From: Sphingomonas sp. OK281
GTDB lineage: Bacteria; Pseudomonadota; Alphaproteobacteria; Sphingomonadales; Sphingomonadaceae
Length of the DNA: 64,000 nt
Direction of reading: 5' to 3'
NCBI RefSeq assembly: GCF_900115295.1
Contig: NZ_FOVZ01000001.1
Span: 1,178,001-1,242,000 of the forward strand
The notes under the pieces were generated by a model. It was not told the DNA's origin and did not search any database. It worked only from the letters and a program-made list of their open reading frames with translations. This document shows, piece by piece, positions 8,927 to 16,171 of the stretch. The stretch's first letter is position 1. Each line of letters begins with the position of its first letter. Position numbers and translations under genes: made by a program.

Positions 8927-9840
8927 GCCTCGACCCGACCTATCTCGACTATGCCAGGCGCCGGCTGGGCTACGACCATGATCTCTATGCGTACGAGCCG
9001 CTGCCAACGCGGACGCCGATCGCGTGGCCTGACGGCAAGACGGTCGCAACGTGGATCGTCGTCAGCCTGGAGTGGTTCCCGATCACGCCGGAGGACACGC
9101 CGTTCCGCGCGCCCGGCCATATGCAGACCGCCTATCCCGATTACCGCCACTACACCGCGCGCGAATATGGCACCCGCGTCGGCTTCTATCGCCTGCTCGA
9201 TGCGTTCGCGAAAGCGGGCGTGCGCGTATCGGTCGCGGCGAACGGCGCGATCGCCGAGCGCTATCCGTCGATCATCCGCGACGTGGTCGCCGCGGGTCAC
9301 GAGATCATCGCGCATTCGACCGACATGAACGGCACGATCGCGAGCGGACTGCCGGTGGACGAGGAGCGCACCCTGATCACGACGTCGCTCGACGCGTTGG
9401 AGCGTGTTGCCGGGACTCGCCCGCGCGGCTGGCACTCGATCGCCCGGTCGCAGAGCTTCAATACCGTGCCGCTGCTGAAGGAACTCGGCGTCGACTATTG
9501 CGTCGACTGGGCGAATGACGAGCTGCCCTGGAGGTTCGCGAACGGGTTGGTCAACGTGCCGCTCAACCACGAGCTGTCCGACCGCCAGATCCTCAATGTC
9601 CAGCAGCAGTCGGTCGACAGCTATGCCGAACAGATCCTCGATGCGCACGACTGGCTGGGCAAGGAGGCCGAGGCGCAGGGTAGCGGACGGCTGCTGCCGT
9701 TGCACCTGACGCCGTACATCGTCGGCCTGCCATACCGCATGGATGCGTTCGAGGCGCTGCTCGCCGCGCTCGCGTCGCGACCGCAGACGTGGTTCGCGAC
9801 TGGCGGCGACGTGTTCGACCAGTTTACCGCGCAATGCTGA
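8923..9840 (+). CDS. Polysaccharide deacetylase-fold amidohydrolase, PuuE-like (2)
   Basis: 305 residues, the same fold as the preceding gene: WPDGKTVATW, GHEIIAHSTDMNG and PRGWHSIARSQS mark the barrel. The region around AHSTDMN replaces the His-box of true polysaccharide deacetylases. It lacks a signal peptide. The ATG overlaps the previous stop by four bases, and it is the last gene of the lyase operon, followed by a short hairpin before a convergent gene. Hydrolysis of a ring C-N bond is the likely reaction type; the substrate is unknown. Confidence 0.8.
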   Translation: MSLDPTYLDYARRRLGYDHDLYAYEPLPTRTPIAWPDGKTVATWIVVSLEWFPITPEDTPFRAPGHMQTAYPDYRHYTAREYGTRVGFYRLLDAFAKAGVRVSVAANGAIAERYPSIIRDVVAAGHEIIAHSTDMNGTIASGLPVDEERTLITTSLDALERVAGTRPRGWHSIARSQSFNTVPLLKELGVDYCVDWANDELPWRFANGLVNVPLNHELSDRQILNVQQQSVDSYAEQILDAHDWLGKEAEAQGSGRLLPLHLTPYIVGLPYRMDAFEALLAALASRPQTWFATGGDVFDQFTAQC

Positions 9841-9850
9841 AGGACATCGC

Positions 9851-9871
9851 TCTCCCGCAGACATCGGGAGA
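9851..9871. terminator. Hairpin between convergent genes
   Basis: TCTCCCG and CGGGAGA pair around a seven-base loop in the 52-base gap between two convergent genes. The stem is short and there is no long T tract, so it is a modest terminator candidate. Confidence 0.4.
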
Positions 9872-9892
9872 ACGTTGATCTTCGATGCTGCG

Positions 9893-10654
9893 TCAGCCGA
9901 TCCCCAGCCGCGCCCTGAGCGAACCCTCCGGTTCCTCGGCCAGGACGAGACCGCGGGCGATCAGTGCCGGCAGCATCGTTTCCGCAAACGCCTGAAGCCC
10001 CTCCTCCATGTCGGGCGGGGTCAGGTGGATGCCGTCGATAATGCCGTCCAGATACAACGCTTCGATCTGGTCGAGCCCCGCCATCGCGGTGAAGGTACGC
10101 AGCAAGACCTTGGGGCCGGCCTTCGGTGCGGGCGAGTCGCGATCGATGATGACGATGTCGGGCGATATTCGCGACCAGAGGGGATCGGCGTCGCTCTGGA
10201 CCAGCACCGGTCGCTCGTGCTCCGCCCAACGGGCATGCGTGGCCGCGACGAAATCCACACCACCGGCCAAGCTCTGCGCGGTATGCGGCTGCACGAGCGT
10301 CGTCGGCTGCCACCCGGCATTGCCCGACGCCAGCCGGTCGAGTTCGACGAGCGACGGCGCGACGGTCACCGGATTGTCGAACCCGGTATCTACCGTTGGA
10401 ACGAAGGCGAGCCCTCCGGCGTCCGGCGCCATCGACTTGCCGATCGCGATTGAATCGAACCCCGCCGCGCCACCATCGCCGAGCAGCAACAGCGCTACGC
10501 GGGCGGTCCTCGCCAGCGCGACGATCTTCGCGGCCCAGGCGGGATCGTTCAGGCGTGCGTCGGCGATGCCGACCGATACGATCAACGGAGCGCGGGTCTT
10601 GGCGGGTATTCCGATGTCGGGTCGATCGGATTCGAGCGATGAGGCCTTGGTCAT
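9893..10654 (-). CDS. Shortened luciferase-like (NtaA/DszA-type) protein
   Basis: 253 residues against about 440 for full NtaA/DszA-type FMN monooxygenases. Family landmarks remain: a FDSIAIG strand, LVELDRLASGNAGWQPTT where the family has SLD.LS.GR.GWN.VT, DGIHLTPPDMEEG, and the typical SLRARLGIG ending. Parts of the N-terminus and the middle are missing or eroded, so flavin binding is doubtful. It stands alone between two plus-strand transcription units. It may be a decaying gene, or a reduced barrel reused for another job. The ribosome-binding site before 10654 is weak. Confidence 0.6.
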   Translation of the reverse strand: MTKASSLESDRPDIGIPAKTRAPLIVSVGIADARLNDPAWAAKIVALARTARVALLLLGDGGAAGFDSIAIGKSMAPDAGGLAFVPTVDTGFDNPVTVAPSLVELDRLASGNAGWQPTTLVQPHTAQSLAGGVDFVAATHARWAEHERPVLVQSDADPLWSRISPDIVIIDRDSPAPKAGPKVLLRTFTAMAGLDQIEALYLDGIIDGIHLTPPDMEEGLQAFAETMLPALIARGLVLAEEPEGSLRARLGIG

Positions 10655-10706
10655 CCGGCCAAATTGGCGCCCTCTGGCCGATTATCGTTCGCAGCGTCGG
10701 ATTTGG

Positions 10707-10717
10707 CCGACAGGCGG
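10707..10717. promoter_or_regulatory. Shared CCG-N5-CGG operator, site 1
   Basis: CCGACAGGCGG, followed by ACA, 115 bases before the FAD oxidase start. It is the same element as at 12375, 12775 and 16109; this copy is the farthest from its gene and ends in ACA rather than ATA. Confidence 0.45.
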
Positions 10718-10832
10718 ACATGATCGTGGAAGGATCGAATGATCGGGTATCGGATAGCGCGCCCGCCATGCTCGCATCGCGCACCGGCATGGTGCACGGA
10801 AGGCGCAGACTATCGCTGACGATCCGGGGACG

Positions 10833-12374
10833 ATGATGACGTTGATGCACGACCTGATCGCCGCGATCGGCGCGGACGCGGTCAGCAACGATCCGGCTGT
10901 TCTCGCCGTGATGAGCAACGACGTCTATCGCGGATCCGGCGTCCCCGCGCTGATCGTGCGCCCGACCTCGGTCGCGGATCTGCAGGCTGCGGCACGCATC
11001 TGTTGTTCGGCAGGCGTCGCGATGGTGCCCCGCGGCGGCGGTGCGTCCTATACCGACGGGTATCTGTTCGATGCCGGCGGGCACGTCCTGTTCGACACCG
11101 GCGCGCTCGACAGTATCGAGATCGATGTCGACAACGCGGTGGTCACGGTCGGCGCGGGCGCGACCTGGGCGAAGCTCAAGGACGCGCTGGCGGTACACGG
11201 CCTGCGCACGCCGTTCTGGGGGCCCTTTTCGGGGCTGGCCGCGACGGTCGGCGGCAGCGTCAGCCAGAATACGCTCAGCCACGGCAGCGGCACCTACGGC
11301 ATCTCCGCGCAGTCGGTACTGTCGCTCGACGTCGTGCTTGCATCGGGGGACCTGCTCAAGACCGGTGCCTCGACCGCGACGCGCTTCTATGGCCCCGATC
11401 TCACCGGGCTGTTCACCGGCGACTGCGGCGCGCTGGGTATCAAGGCGACGATCCGCCTGCCGCTGATCGCGATCCGCCCGCGTTTCGAGGCTGTCAGCTT
11501 CGCCTTCGACAGCTTCGCCGCCTGCCATGCCGGCGTCAGCAGGGCACAACGCGAAGGCCTGGACGATTCGCATTTCGGACTCGATCTCGCGCTGTCGCAA
11601 GGCCAGATCGCACGGCAGGACGGCGTTGCCGCGAAGCTGAAGATCGCTCGGGACCTGTTCGCGAAGGCACCCAACGCGTTCGTCGGCGTGAAGCAACTGA
11701 TCCGCATGGCGGTGGCTGGCGACGCGGCGATGCGGGCTGGCGAATACATGGGCCACTTCATCGTCGAGGGCGTCGACGCGACCGACACCACCGCGCGCGC
11801 GGCCAGATTGCGCGCGGTGATCGCGCCGCACGGCCGCGAGATCGCCAACAGCGTGCCGAGCTTCGTCCGTGCGCTGCCGTTCGCACCGCTGACCAACATC
11901 CTGGGGCCGAGCGGCGAACGCTGGGTGCCGATCCACGGCGTGCTACAGCAGGACGCCGTCGTGCCGTTCCACGACGCGCTCAAGGCGTTCTACGAAACCC
12001 GCAAGGCCGAGATGGAGCGGCTCGGCATCTGGTCCGGCACGATGTTCAGTCCGGCGGGGTCGAGCGGCTTCCTCTACGAGGTCGCGCTCTACTGGCCCGA
12101 CGATCGCACCGACTATCATCGCCATACGCTCACGCCCGACCATGTCGCCGGCCTCAAACCCTATCCCGAGAATGCGGAGGCGCGCGCCTATACGCACCAG
12201 CTGAAAGCGGAGATCATCGCGCTCTACCAACAGTTCGGTGCCGCGCATTTCCAGATCGGCCGCGCCTATCCCTATCGCGACCGGCTCGACCCGCAGGCAC
12301 GCGCGCTGCTGCTCGGGATCAAGGCGGCACTCGATCCAAAGGGATTGATGAACCCCGGCGCGCTGGGTCTCTGA
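10833..12374 (+). CDS. FAD-linked oxidase (PCMH/D-lactate dehydrogenase/VAO superfamily)
   Basis: 513 residues. The N-terminal FAD domain shows IVRPTSVADLQAAARIC, the PRGGGASYTDGY loop and the GLAATVGGSVSQN segment. The C-terminus closes with LDPKGLMNPGALGL, as in glycolate oxidase, cresol dehydrogenase and vanillyl-alcohol oxidase-type proteins. It would oxidise an alcohol, hydroxy acid or p-alkylphenol; which one cannot be told. Two adjacent ATGs (10833 and 10836) follow GGGGA, and either could be used. The CCG-N5-CGG dyad lies upstream, and the stop is followed at once by the next copy of that dyad. Confidence 0.85.
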   Translation: MMTLMHDLIAAIGADAVSNDPAVLAVMSNDVYRGSGVPALIVRPTSVADLQAAARICCSAGVAMVPRGGGASYTDGYLFDAGGHVLFDTGALDSIEIDVDNAVVTVGAGATWAKLKDALAVHGLRTPFWGPFSGLAATVGGSVSQNTLSHGSGTYGISAQSVLSLDVVLASGDLLKTGASTATRFYGPDLTGLFTGDCGALGIKATIRLPLIAIRPRFEAVSFAFDSFAACHAGVSRAQREGLDDSHFGLDLALSQGQIARQDGVAAKLKIARDLFAKAPNAFVGVKQLIRMAVAGDAAMRAGEYMGHFIVEGVDATDTTARAARLRAVIAPHGREIANSVPSFVRALPFAPLTNILGPSGERWVPIHGVLQQDAVVPFHDALKAFYETRKAEMERLGIWSGTMFSPAGSSGFLYEVALYWPDDRTDYHRHTLTPDHVAGLKPYPENAEARAYTHQLKAEIIALYQQFGAAHFQIGRAYPYRDRLDPQARALLLGIKAALDPKGLMNPGALGL

Positions 12375-12385
12375 CCGACAGGCGG
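12375..12385. promoter_or_regulatory. Shared CCG-N5-CGG operator, site 2
   Basis: CCGACAGGCGG followed by ATA, starting on the base after the oxidase stop and 79 bases before the DUF1330 start. A TAGGCT hexamer at 12426-12431 lies 38 bases after the end of the element, the same distance as at site 4. Confidence 0.55.
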
Positions 12386-12464
12386 ATAACGGCACGCACG
12401 GCCTTCGCGCGTCGGCGGCCGGAGCTAGGCTGATCGCATACCCGTCAGCTGCAAGGACATCGCC

Positions 12465-12758
12465 ATGGCCGCCTATATCGTCGCGACCGTCAATATCACC
12501 GATCCGGTCCGCTTCGGCGCGTACGGCAAGGCCATTGCCGGTCTGAGCGAACGCCATGGCGGCGAGTATATCGTCCGCGGCGCCATCACCGAAGTGCTCG
12601 AAGGCGATGTCGCGCCCAGCGAGCGCGTCGTGGTCAGCCGCTATCCGTCCGCCGAAGCCGCGCGCGGCTATGCCCGGTCGGCGGAGTATCTCGCCGCCGC
12701 CGCACTTCGCGTCGGTGCGGGCACGGTCGAGATGCGGCTGCTCGTCGATCCCGACTGA
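12465..12758 (+). CDS. DUF1330 family protein
   Basis: 97 residues, the normal length for this ferredoxin-like alpha/beta barrel family. Recognisable features are the opening AYIVATVNITDP strand, the YGKAI helix, GGEYIVRG, and the RVVVSRYPSAEAARG segment before the last helix. Members often sit in catabolic operons and are thought to be small dimeric barrel proteins; some related folds are isomerases or monooxygenases. It has its own operator-bearing promoter, and GGA precedes the ATG. The specific role is unknown. Confidence 0.82.
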   Translation: MAAYIVATVNITDPVRFGAYGKAIAGLSERHGGEYIVRGAITEVLEGDVAPSERVVVSRYPSAEAARGYARSAEYLAAAALRVGAGTVEMRLLVDPD

Positions 12759-12774
12759 CGCAACGCCGCACTTA

Positions 12775-12785
12775 CCGTCAGGTGG
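12775..12785. promoter_or_regulatory. Shared CCG-N5-CGG operator, site 3
   Basis: CCGTCAGGTGG followed by ATA, 77 bases before the second methyltransferase. It differs from sites 1 and 2 at two positions, which change the half-site bases to CCG/TGG. Spacing to the gene is almost the same as for site 2. Confidence 0.5.
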
Positions 12786-12862
12786 ATAAATCGCCGCAGC
12801 GCCTTTTATCACCCGCCCTTTTCCCGCAGACTTGGCCCCAGCCAGCATAGGAGTTCCAGTAT

Positions 12863-14092
12863 ATGCTCAACACGTTCCAGCAGGCGCTGCATCCCATGCT
12901 GCCCCGCGTCACGCACGACGAGGCCTCTCGTCAGGAATTCACCAAGAGCTTCAAGGGGTTCATCCAGGCCAAGCTGTTGCCTGGTCTCGGCCCCGTCTAT
13001 GGTGGCCGGGTATCGAAGGCGTTCGAACGCGAGCACGGTCGCGCGCCGGCCGATCGCCGCGACATCCGCACCGCGATGGTCGACGACCTGTATTTCCAGC
13101 ATTACGCATCGGCCAACCGCACCGCGCAGGAACTGCTGTGGGAATCGACCAACATCAGCGTCGAGCGCGAGCTGCCCGAGCTGATCGAGAAGGCCAAAGC
13201 GCTATCGGCCGGGTCGACCGCCGTGCTCGACATTCCGGACGAGTTCGAGACGCCGCGCTACATTACCGCGCTCGACATCCACTGCATGCCGGGCGGCTAT
13301 GCGACCGAGGTCGCGCCCGACGACGTGTCGGTCGGTGTGCTCTACGATCGCGGCGTGTATCTCTACGCGATGGGCTATACCGGGCCGATGAACGACGACA
13401 TGGGGCGGTCGGTCTGCAACTACGTGAAGCGCAACCTCAAGGGGTTCTCGCCAAAGCGCATCCTCGACATGGGCTGCACCGTCGGCCATTCGACGCTGCC
13501 CTATGCCGAGCTGTTTCCGGACGCCGAAATCTGGGGGATCGACGTCGCCGCACCACAGATCCGTTACGCGCACGCTCGCGCCGCCGGGGTCGGGCTGAAC
13601 GTCAATTTCGCGCAGATGAATGCCGAGGAAACGCGCTTTCCGGACGGGCATTTCGACCTGATCGTCAGCCATATCCTGCTGCACGAGACGAGCGGCAAGG
13701 CGATGCCGCGGATCTTCGACGAATGCGCACGGCTGCTGTCGCCGGGCGGCTACATGATCCACGCCGATCTGCCGCCGTTCGACCTGATGGACCCGTTCAC
13801 GCAGTTCATCCTCGACAACGAGACCTGGTATAACAACGAGCCGTTCTGGGGTGCGATGCGCGATACCGACCAGGTCGCGCTGGCCGAAAAGGCCGGGTTC
13901 GACCGGGCCGAGGTGCGCTTCGATACGGCGCCGATGGCGGTGATGGAGTTCGCCGCGCAGGGCGGTGGCTATAGTGAGGAGTCCGCCAGCGCGGTCGCCG
14001 AGCGTGACTTCACCGCCGGCGAATTCGCACCGGGCGGCGGCTGGGAAGTGCTGATCGCCCGCAAACCCCTCGCAGAGGCAATCGCAGCATGA
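12863..14092 (+). CDS. Class I SAM-dependent methyltransferase (copy 2)
   Basis: 409 residues. Motif I ILDMGCTVGHS begins near residue 200, followed by EIWGIDVAAPQ, FDLIVS and RLLSPGG. The N-terminal ~185-residue domain carries DIHCMPGG at residue 138 and a DRGVYLYAM segment, both matching the copy at 892-2046. NNEPFW near the C-terminus matches NNEPYW there. The two enzymes are clear paralogues but not near-identical, so the duplication is old or they were gained separately. The stop overlaps the following small gene by four bases. Substrate unknown. Confidence 0.85.
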   Translation: MLNTFQQALHPMLPRVTHDEASRQEFTKSFKGFIQAKLLPGLGPVYGGRVSKAFEREHGRAPADRRDIRTAMVDDLYFQHYASANRTAQELLWESTNISVERELPELIEKAKALSAGSTAVLDIPDEFETPRYITALDIHCMPGGYATEVAPDDVSVGVLYDRGVYLYAMGYTGPMNDDMGRSVCNYVKRNLKGFSPKRILDMGCTVGHSTLPYAELFPDAEIWGIDVAAPQIRYAHARAAGVGLNVNFAQMNAEETRFPDGHFDLIVSHILLHETSGKAMPRIFDECARLLSPGGYMIHADLPPFDLMDPFTQFILDNETWYNNEPFWGAMRDTDQVALAEKAGFDRAEVRFDTAPMAVMEFAAQGGGYSEESASAVAERDFTAGEFAPGGGWEVLIARKPLAEAIAA

Positions 14093-14457
14093 CGACGACC
14101 GATACCCAGGACCGCCCGCACGTCGTCAAGGACGCCAAGGGGAAGCGGCCGGTGTTCTACGAGGCGCCGGGTATGGACCAGGCGATGTCGATGATCATGG
14201 TGCTCGCGAACGAAATCTCCGTCGTCCACGACCGCCTGGATTCGGTCGAGCGCGTCGCGGCCAAGCACGGCATCGACTTCGCGGCGGGGATCGAGACCTT
14301 GGAACTCGACCAGGCTGCGCTGGAGACGCGCGAGGCGTGGCGGCAGGATTTCCTCGAGCGGTTGTTCTACCTGATGCGCAAGGACGCGCAAGAGGCCGGG
14401 CAGGCCGCGACGCATGAGGGGTATCGCTCGACGATCGCGGAGATCGCCGAGGGGTGA
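14089..14457 (+). CDS. Small helical partner protein of methyltransferase (copy 2)
   Basis: 122 residues, soluble, predicted mostly helical. It shares the MSMI..LA and R.D..ER pattern with the product of 530-895. Here the small gene follows the methyltransferase instead of preceding it, again with a four-base overlap. That the partnership survived a change of gene order argues for a functional link between the two proteins (inference). No named family is recognised. Confidence 0.75.
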   Translation: MTTTDTQDRPHVVKDAKGKRPVFYEAPGMDQAMSMIMVLANEISVVHDRLDSVERVAAKHGIDFAAGIETLELDQAALETREAWRQDFLERLFYLMRKDAQEAGQAATHEGYRSTIAEIAEG

Positions 14458-14486
14458 GCCTGTAGGCCTCGGACCAAAGGCTCGGC

Positions 14487-14532
14487 CCGTGGCTTCTGTT
14501 CTTCCGCGAAGGTGGGAGAACAGAAGCCACGG
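14487..14532. repeat. Long perfect-stem hairpin
   Basis: A 16-base arm (CCGTGGCTTCTGTTCT) is followed after 14 bases by its exact reverse complement. It lies 30 bases after the small-gene stop, so it may terminate the methyltransferase operon. It could equally be a mobile intergenic hairpin, since it adjoins the REP pair. Confidence 0.55.
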
Positions 14533-14607
14533 TACGCCTGTAACCGTGGACTCCTGCCTTCGCGAGAGAACGGGTTCAGGAAGCACGGAACCGACCAAAT
14601 ACCACCA

Positions 14608-14704
14608 CCCGGCGAAGGCCGGGGCACAATTGGTGAGGTTGGAATAACGAGGCCCAGCGCTCAGTCGGCAACGTTCTCCAATCGGGCCCCGACCTTCGCC
14701 GGGG
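14608..14704. repeat. Inverted pair of REP-like elements (REPIN-like)
   Basis: The core CCCGGCGAAGGCCGGGG at 14608-14624 recurs in inverse orientation at 14687-14704 as CCCCGACCTTCGCCGGGG. The inner flanks also pair: ATTGGTGAG against TTCTCCAAT. The arrangement, two REP elements in opposite orientation about 60 bases apart, is that of a REPIN. It lies between the convergent second methyltransferase operon and the FAD monooxygenase. Confidence 0.6.
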
Positions 14705-14731
14705 TGGCGAGAACCTGCGGGTGTACGCCCC

Positions 14732-15976
14732 TCAGCCGATCGCGGCTTCGTCCTTCAAACTCTCGTACATCGACTGGCGGAGCAGATACGCCCGACGCTT
14801 CACCGGATCGGCGGCCAGCGCTGCCAGCCGCACTTCCTGCGCGCTGCGGCCGTCGCCGCCCGCTTCCATCATCGTCTTGTTCGCGATCGTCTGCGACTGG
14901 ACGAAGGTGTTGGCGATCGTCCGGCGCTGCCGGTCGTACTGCGCCAGCGATACGTCGGCATCGGCATCGTCGAGGATGATGTCGCGCAACCGGGTCGTCA
15001 GGTTCCAGACGTCGTGGATACCCGAGTTCATCCCGAACCCGCCGAGCGGATTGTTGAGATGCGCGGCATCGCCGGCCAGCAACACGCGGCCATGGTGGAA
15101 GCCGCCCGCGACGCGCTGGTGCACGCGGTACAGCGTGCGATGCGACGTCTCGACCTTGGCGCCATCGCCGACCAGCCCGTCGAACACCGCGTTCTTCTTG
15201 GCGTCCGACAGCAGGTCGACGTCCTGCGCGGCGATGTTCGTCGGCACCAGCACGCGCCAGAAATCCGGCACGCGCAGCAGCACGCACCATTCGTCGCGGT
15301 CGGACACGTAGTTGACGCCCGCCAGTCCGTCGAAATGCCGCTCGATCGGATAGCGCGTCGACAGCGTCAGGAAGCGTTCGGGATAGGTGAATCCGTCGAA
15401 GCTCGTCCCGGTCCATTTGCGCACCGTCGAGTTCGCGCCATCGGCCGCGATCAGATAATCCGCGCGGATCGTCTCGATCGCCATCGGCGTCTCGATCGAC
15501 ACCGTGACGCCGTTCGCGTCCTGATCATAGGCCAGCACACGGCGCTGGAACCGGGTTTCGCCATTGGGCAGCGCGTCGAGTTTCGCGGTCAGCAGCCGGG
15601 CGAGCTTGAATTGCTCGCACTGCAGCCGATACGGATGCGCCGACACGTCCGCCAGTTCGCCGAGATCGAGTTCGATCACGTCGCCGCTGCGCCGGTTGCG
15701 GTAGTGATAGGTCGGCGCCCGCAGGCCGACCTGCTCGAGCTCCCCCAGCACGCCGAGGTCCGCGAGCATGTCGAGCGTCGGCGGATGCAGCGTCGAGGCG
15801 CGCATGTCCTCCGGACAATCGGGCAACGCCTCGACCAGGACCGTGTCGATACCCATCAGCGCGAGCCGATACGCCGCCACCGCACCCACCGGGCCGCCGC
15901 CCGCAACCAATACCTGCGTCCGCCGGATTGTCGTGTTCGTTCCGGTCACGTTCGCCACACCACTTCCCCCGTGCAA
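14732..15976 (-). CDS. Class A FAD-dependent aromatic monooxygenase (PF01494 type)
   Basis: 414 residues. The dinucleotide fold VLVAGGGPVGAVAA starts near residue 22. The DG motif is IAADGANSTVRK, and the GD motif GRVLLAGDAAHLNNPLGGFGMNSG sits near residue 300. These mark a PHBH/PheA/MhpA-type hydroxylase that uses NAD(P)H and oxygen on phenolic or pyridine rings. The thioredoxin-like C-terminal domain of the larger phenol hydroxylases is absent. It diverges from the Tat hydrolase gene, and an operator copy lies between them. It is the likely ring-activating enzyme of the island (inference). Confidence 0.85.
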   Translation of the reverse strand: MHGGSGVANVTGTNTTIRRTQVLVAGGGPVGAVAAYRLALMGIDTVLVEALPDCPEDMRASTLHPPTLDMLADLGVLGELEQVGLRAPTYHYRNRRSGDVIELDLGELADVSAHPYRLQCEQFKLARLLTAKLDALPNGETRFQRRVLAYDQDANGVTVSIETPMAIETIRADYLIAADGANSTVRKWTGTSFDGFTYPERFLTLSTRYPIERHFDGLAGVNYVSDRDEWCVLLRVPDFWRVLVPTNIAAQDVDLLSDAKKNAVFDGLVGDGAKVETSHRTLYRVHQRVAGGFHHGRVLLAGDAAHLNNPLGGFGMNSGIHDVWNLTTRLRDIILDDADADVSLAQYDRQRRTIANTFVQSQTIANKTMMEAGGDGRSAQEVRLAALAADPVKRRAYLLRQSMYESLKDEAAIG

Positions 15977-16108
15977 TCGCCTACTCGTCGCATGGGGGTA
16001 GCGGCCGTGCGAAAACCGGCCCGCGCATGGATCGATACTGTTCGACAGACGACCAGTCCGGCGCGCTCAAACTGCGGAACAGGCCCGAGCCGCCGCGCCT
16101 GCGACTGA

Positions 16109-16119
16109 CCGACAAGCGG
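16109..16119. promoter_or_regulatory. Shared CCG-N5-CGG operator, site 4
   Basis: CCGACAAGCGG followed by ATA, in the divergent gap between the FAD monooxygenase and the alpha/beta hydrolase, 52 bases before the latter. TAGCCT at 16160-16165 is 38 bases further on, as TAGGCT is at site 2. Confidence 0.55.
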
Positions 16120-16171
16120 ATAGACCATGCATCGGCCAGCCAGCTTCCGACGCGTCGCCTAGCCTCGGATC

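Noticed and set aside
9621..11936. A 771-codon minus-strand frame across the deacetylase and oxidase genes
   Set aside because: It spans three unrelated real genes on other frames, and its composition is that of an out-of-frame G+C-rich translation.
14458..14731. Possible CRISPR-like repeats near 14.5-14.7 kb
   Set aside because: Only two inverted copies and one hairpin are present, with no regular spacers and no cas genes; a REP pair explains it.
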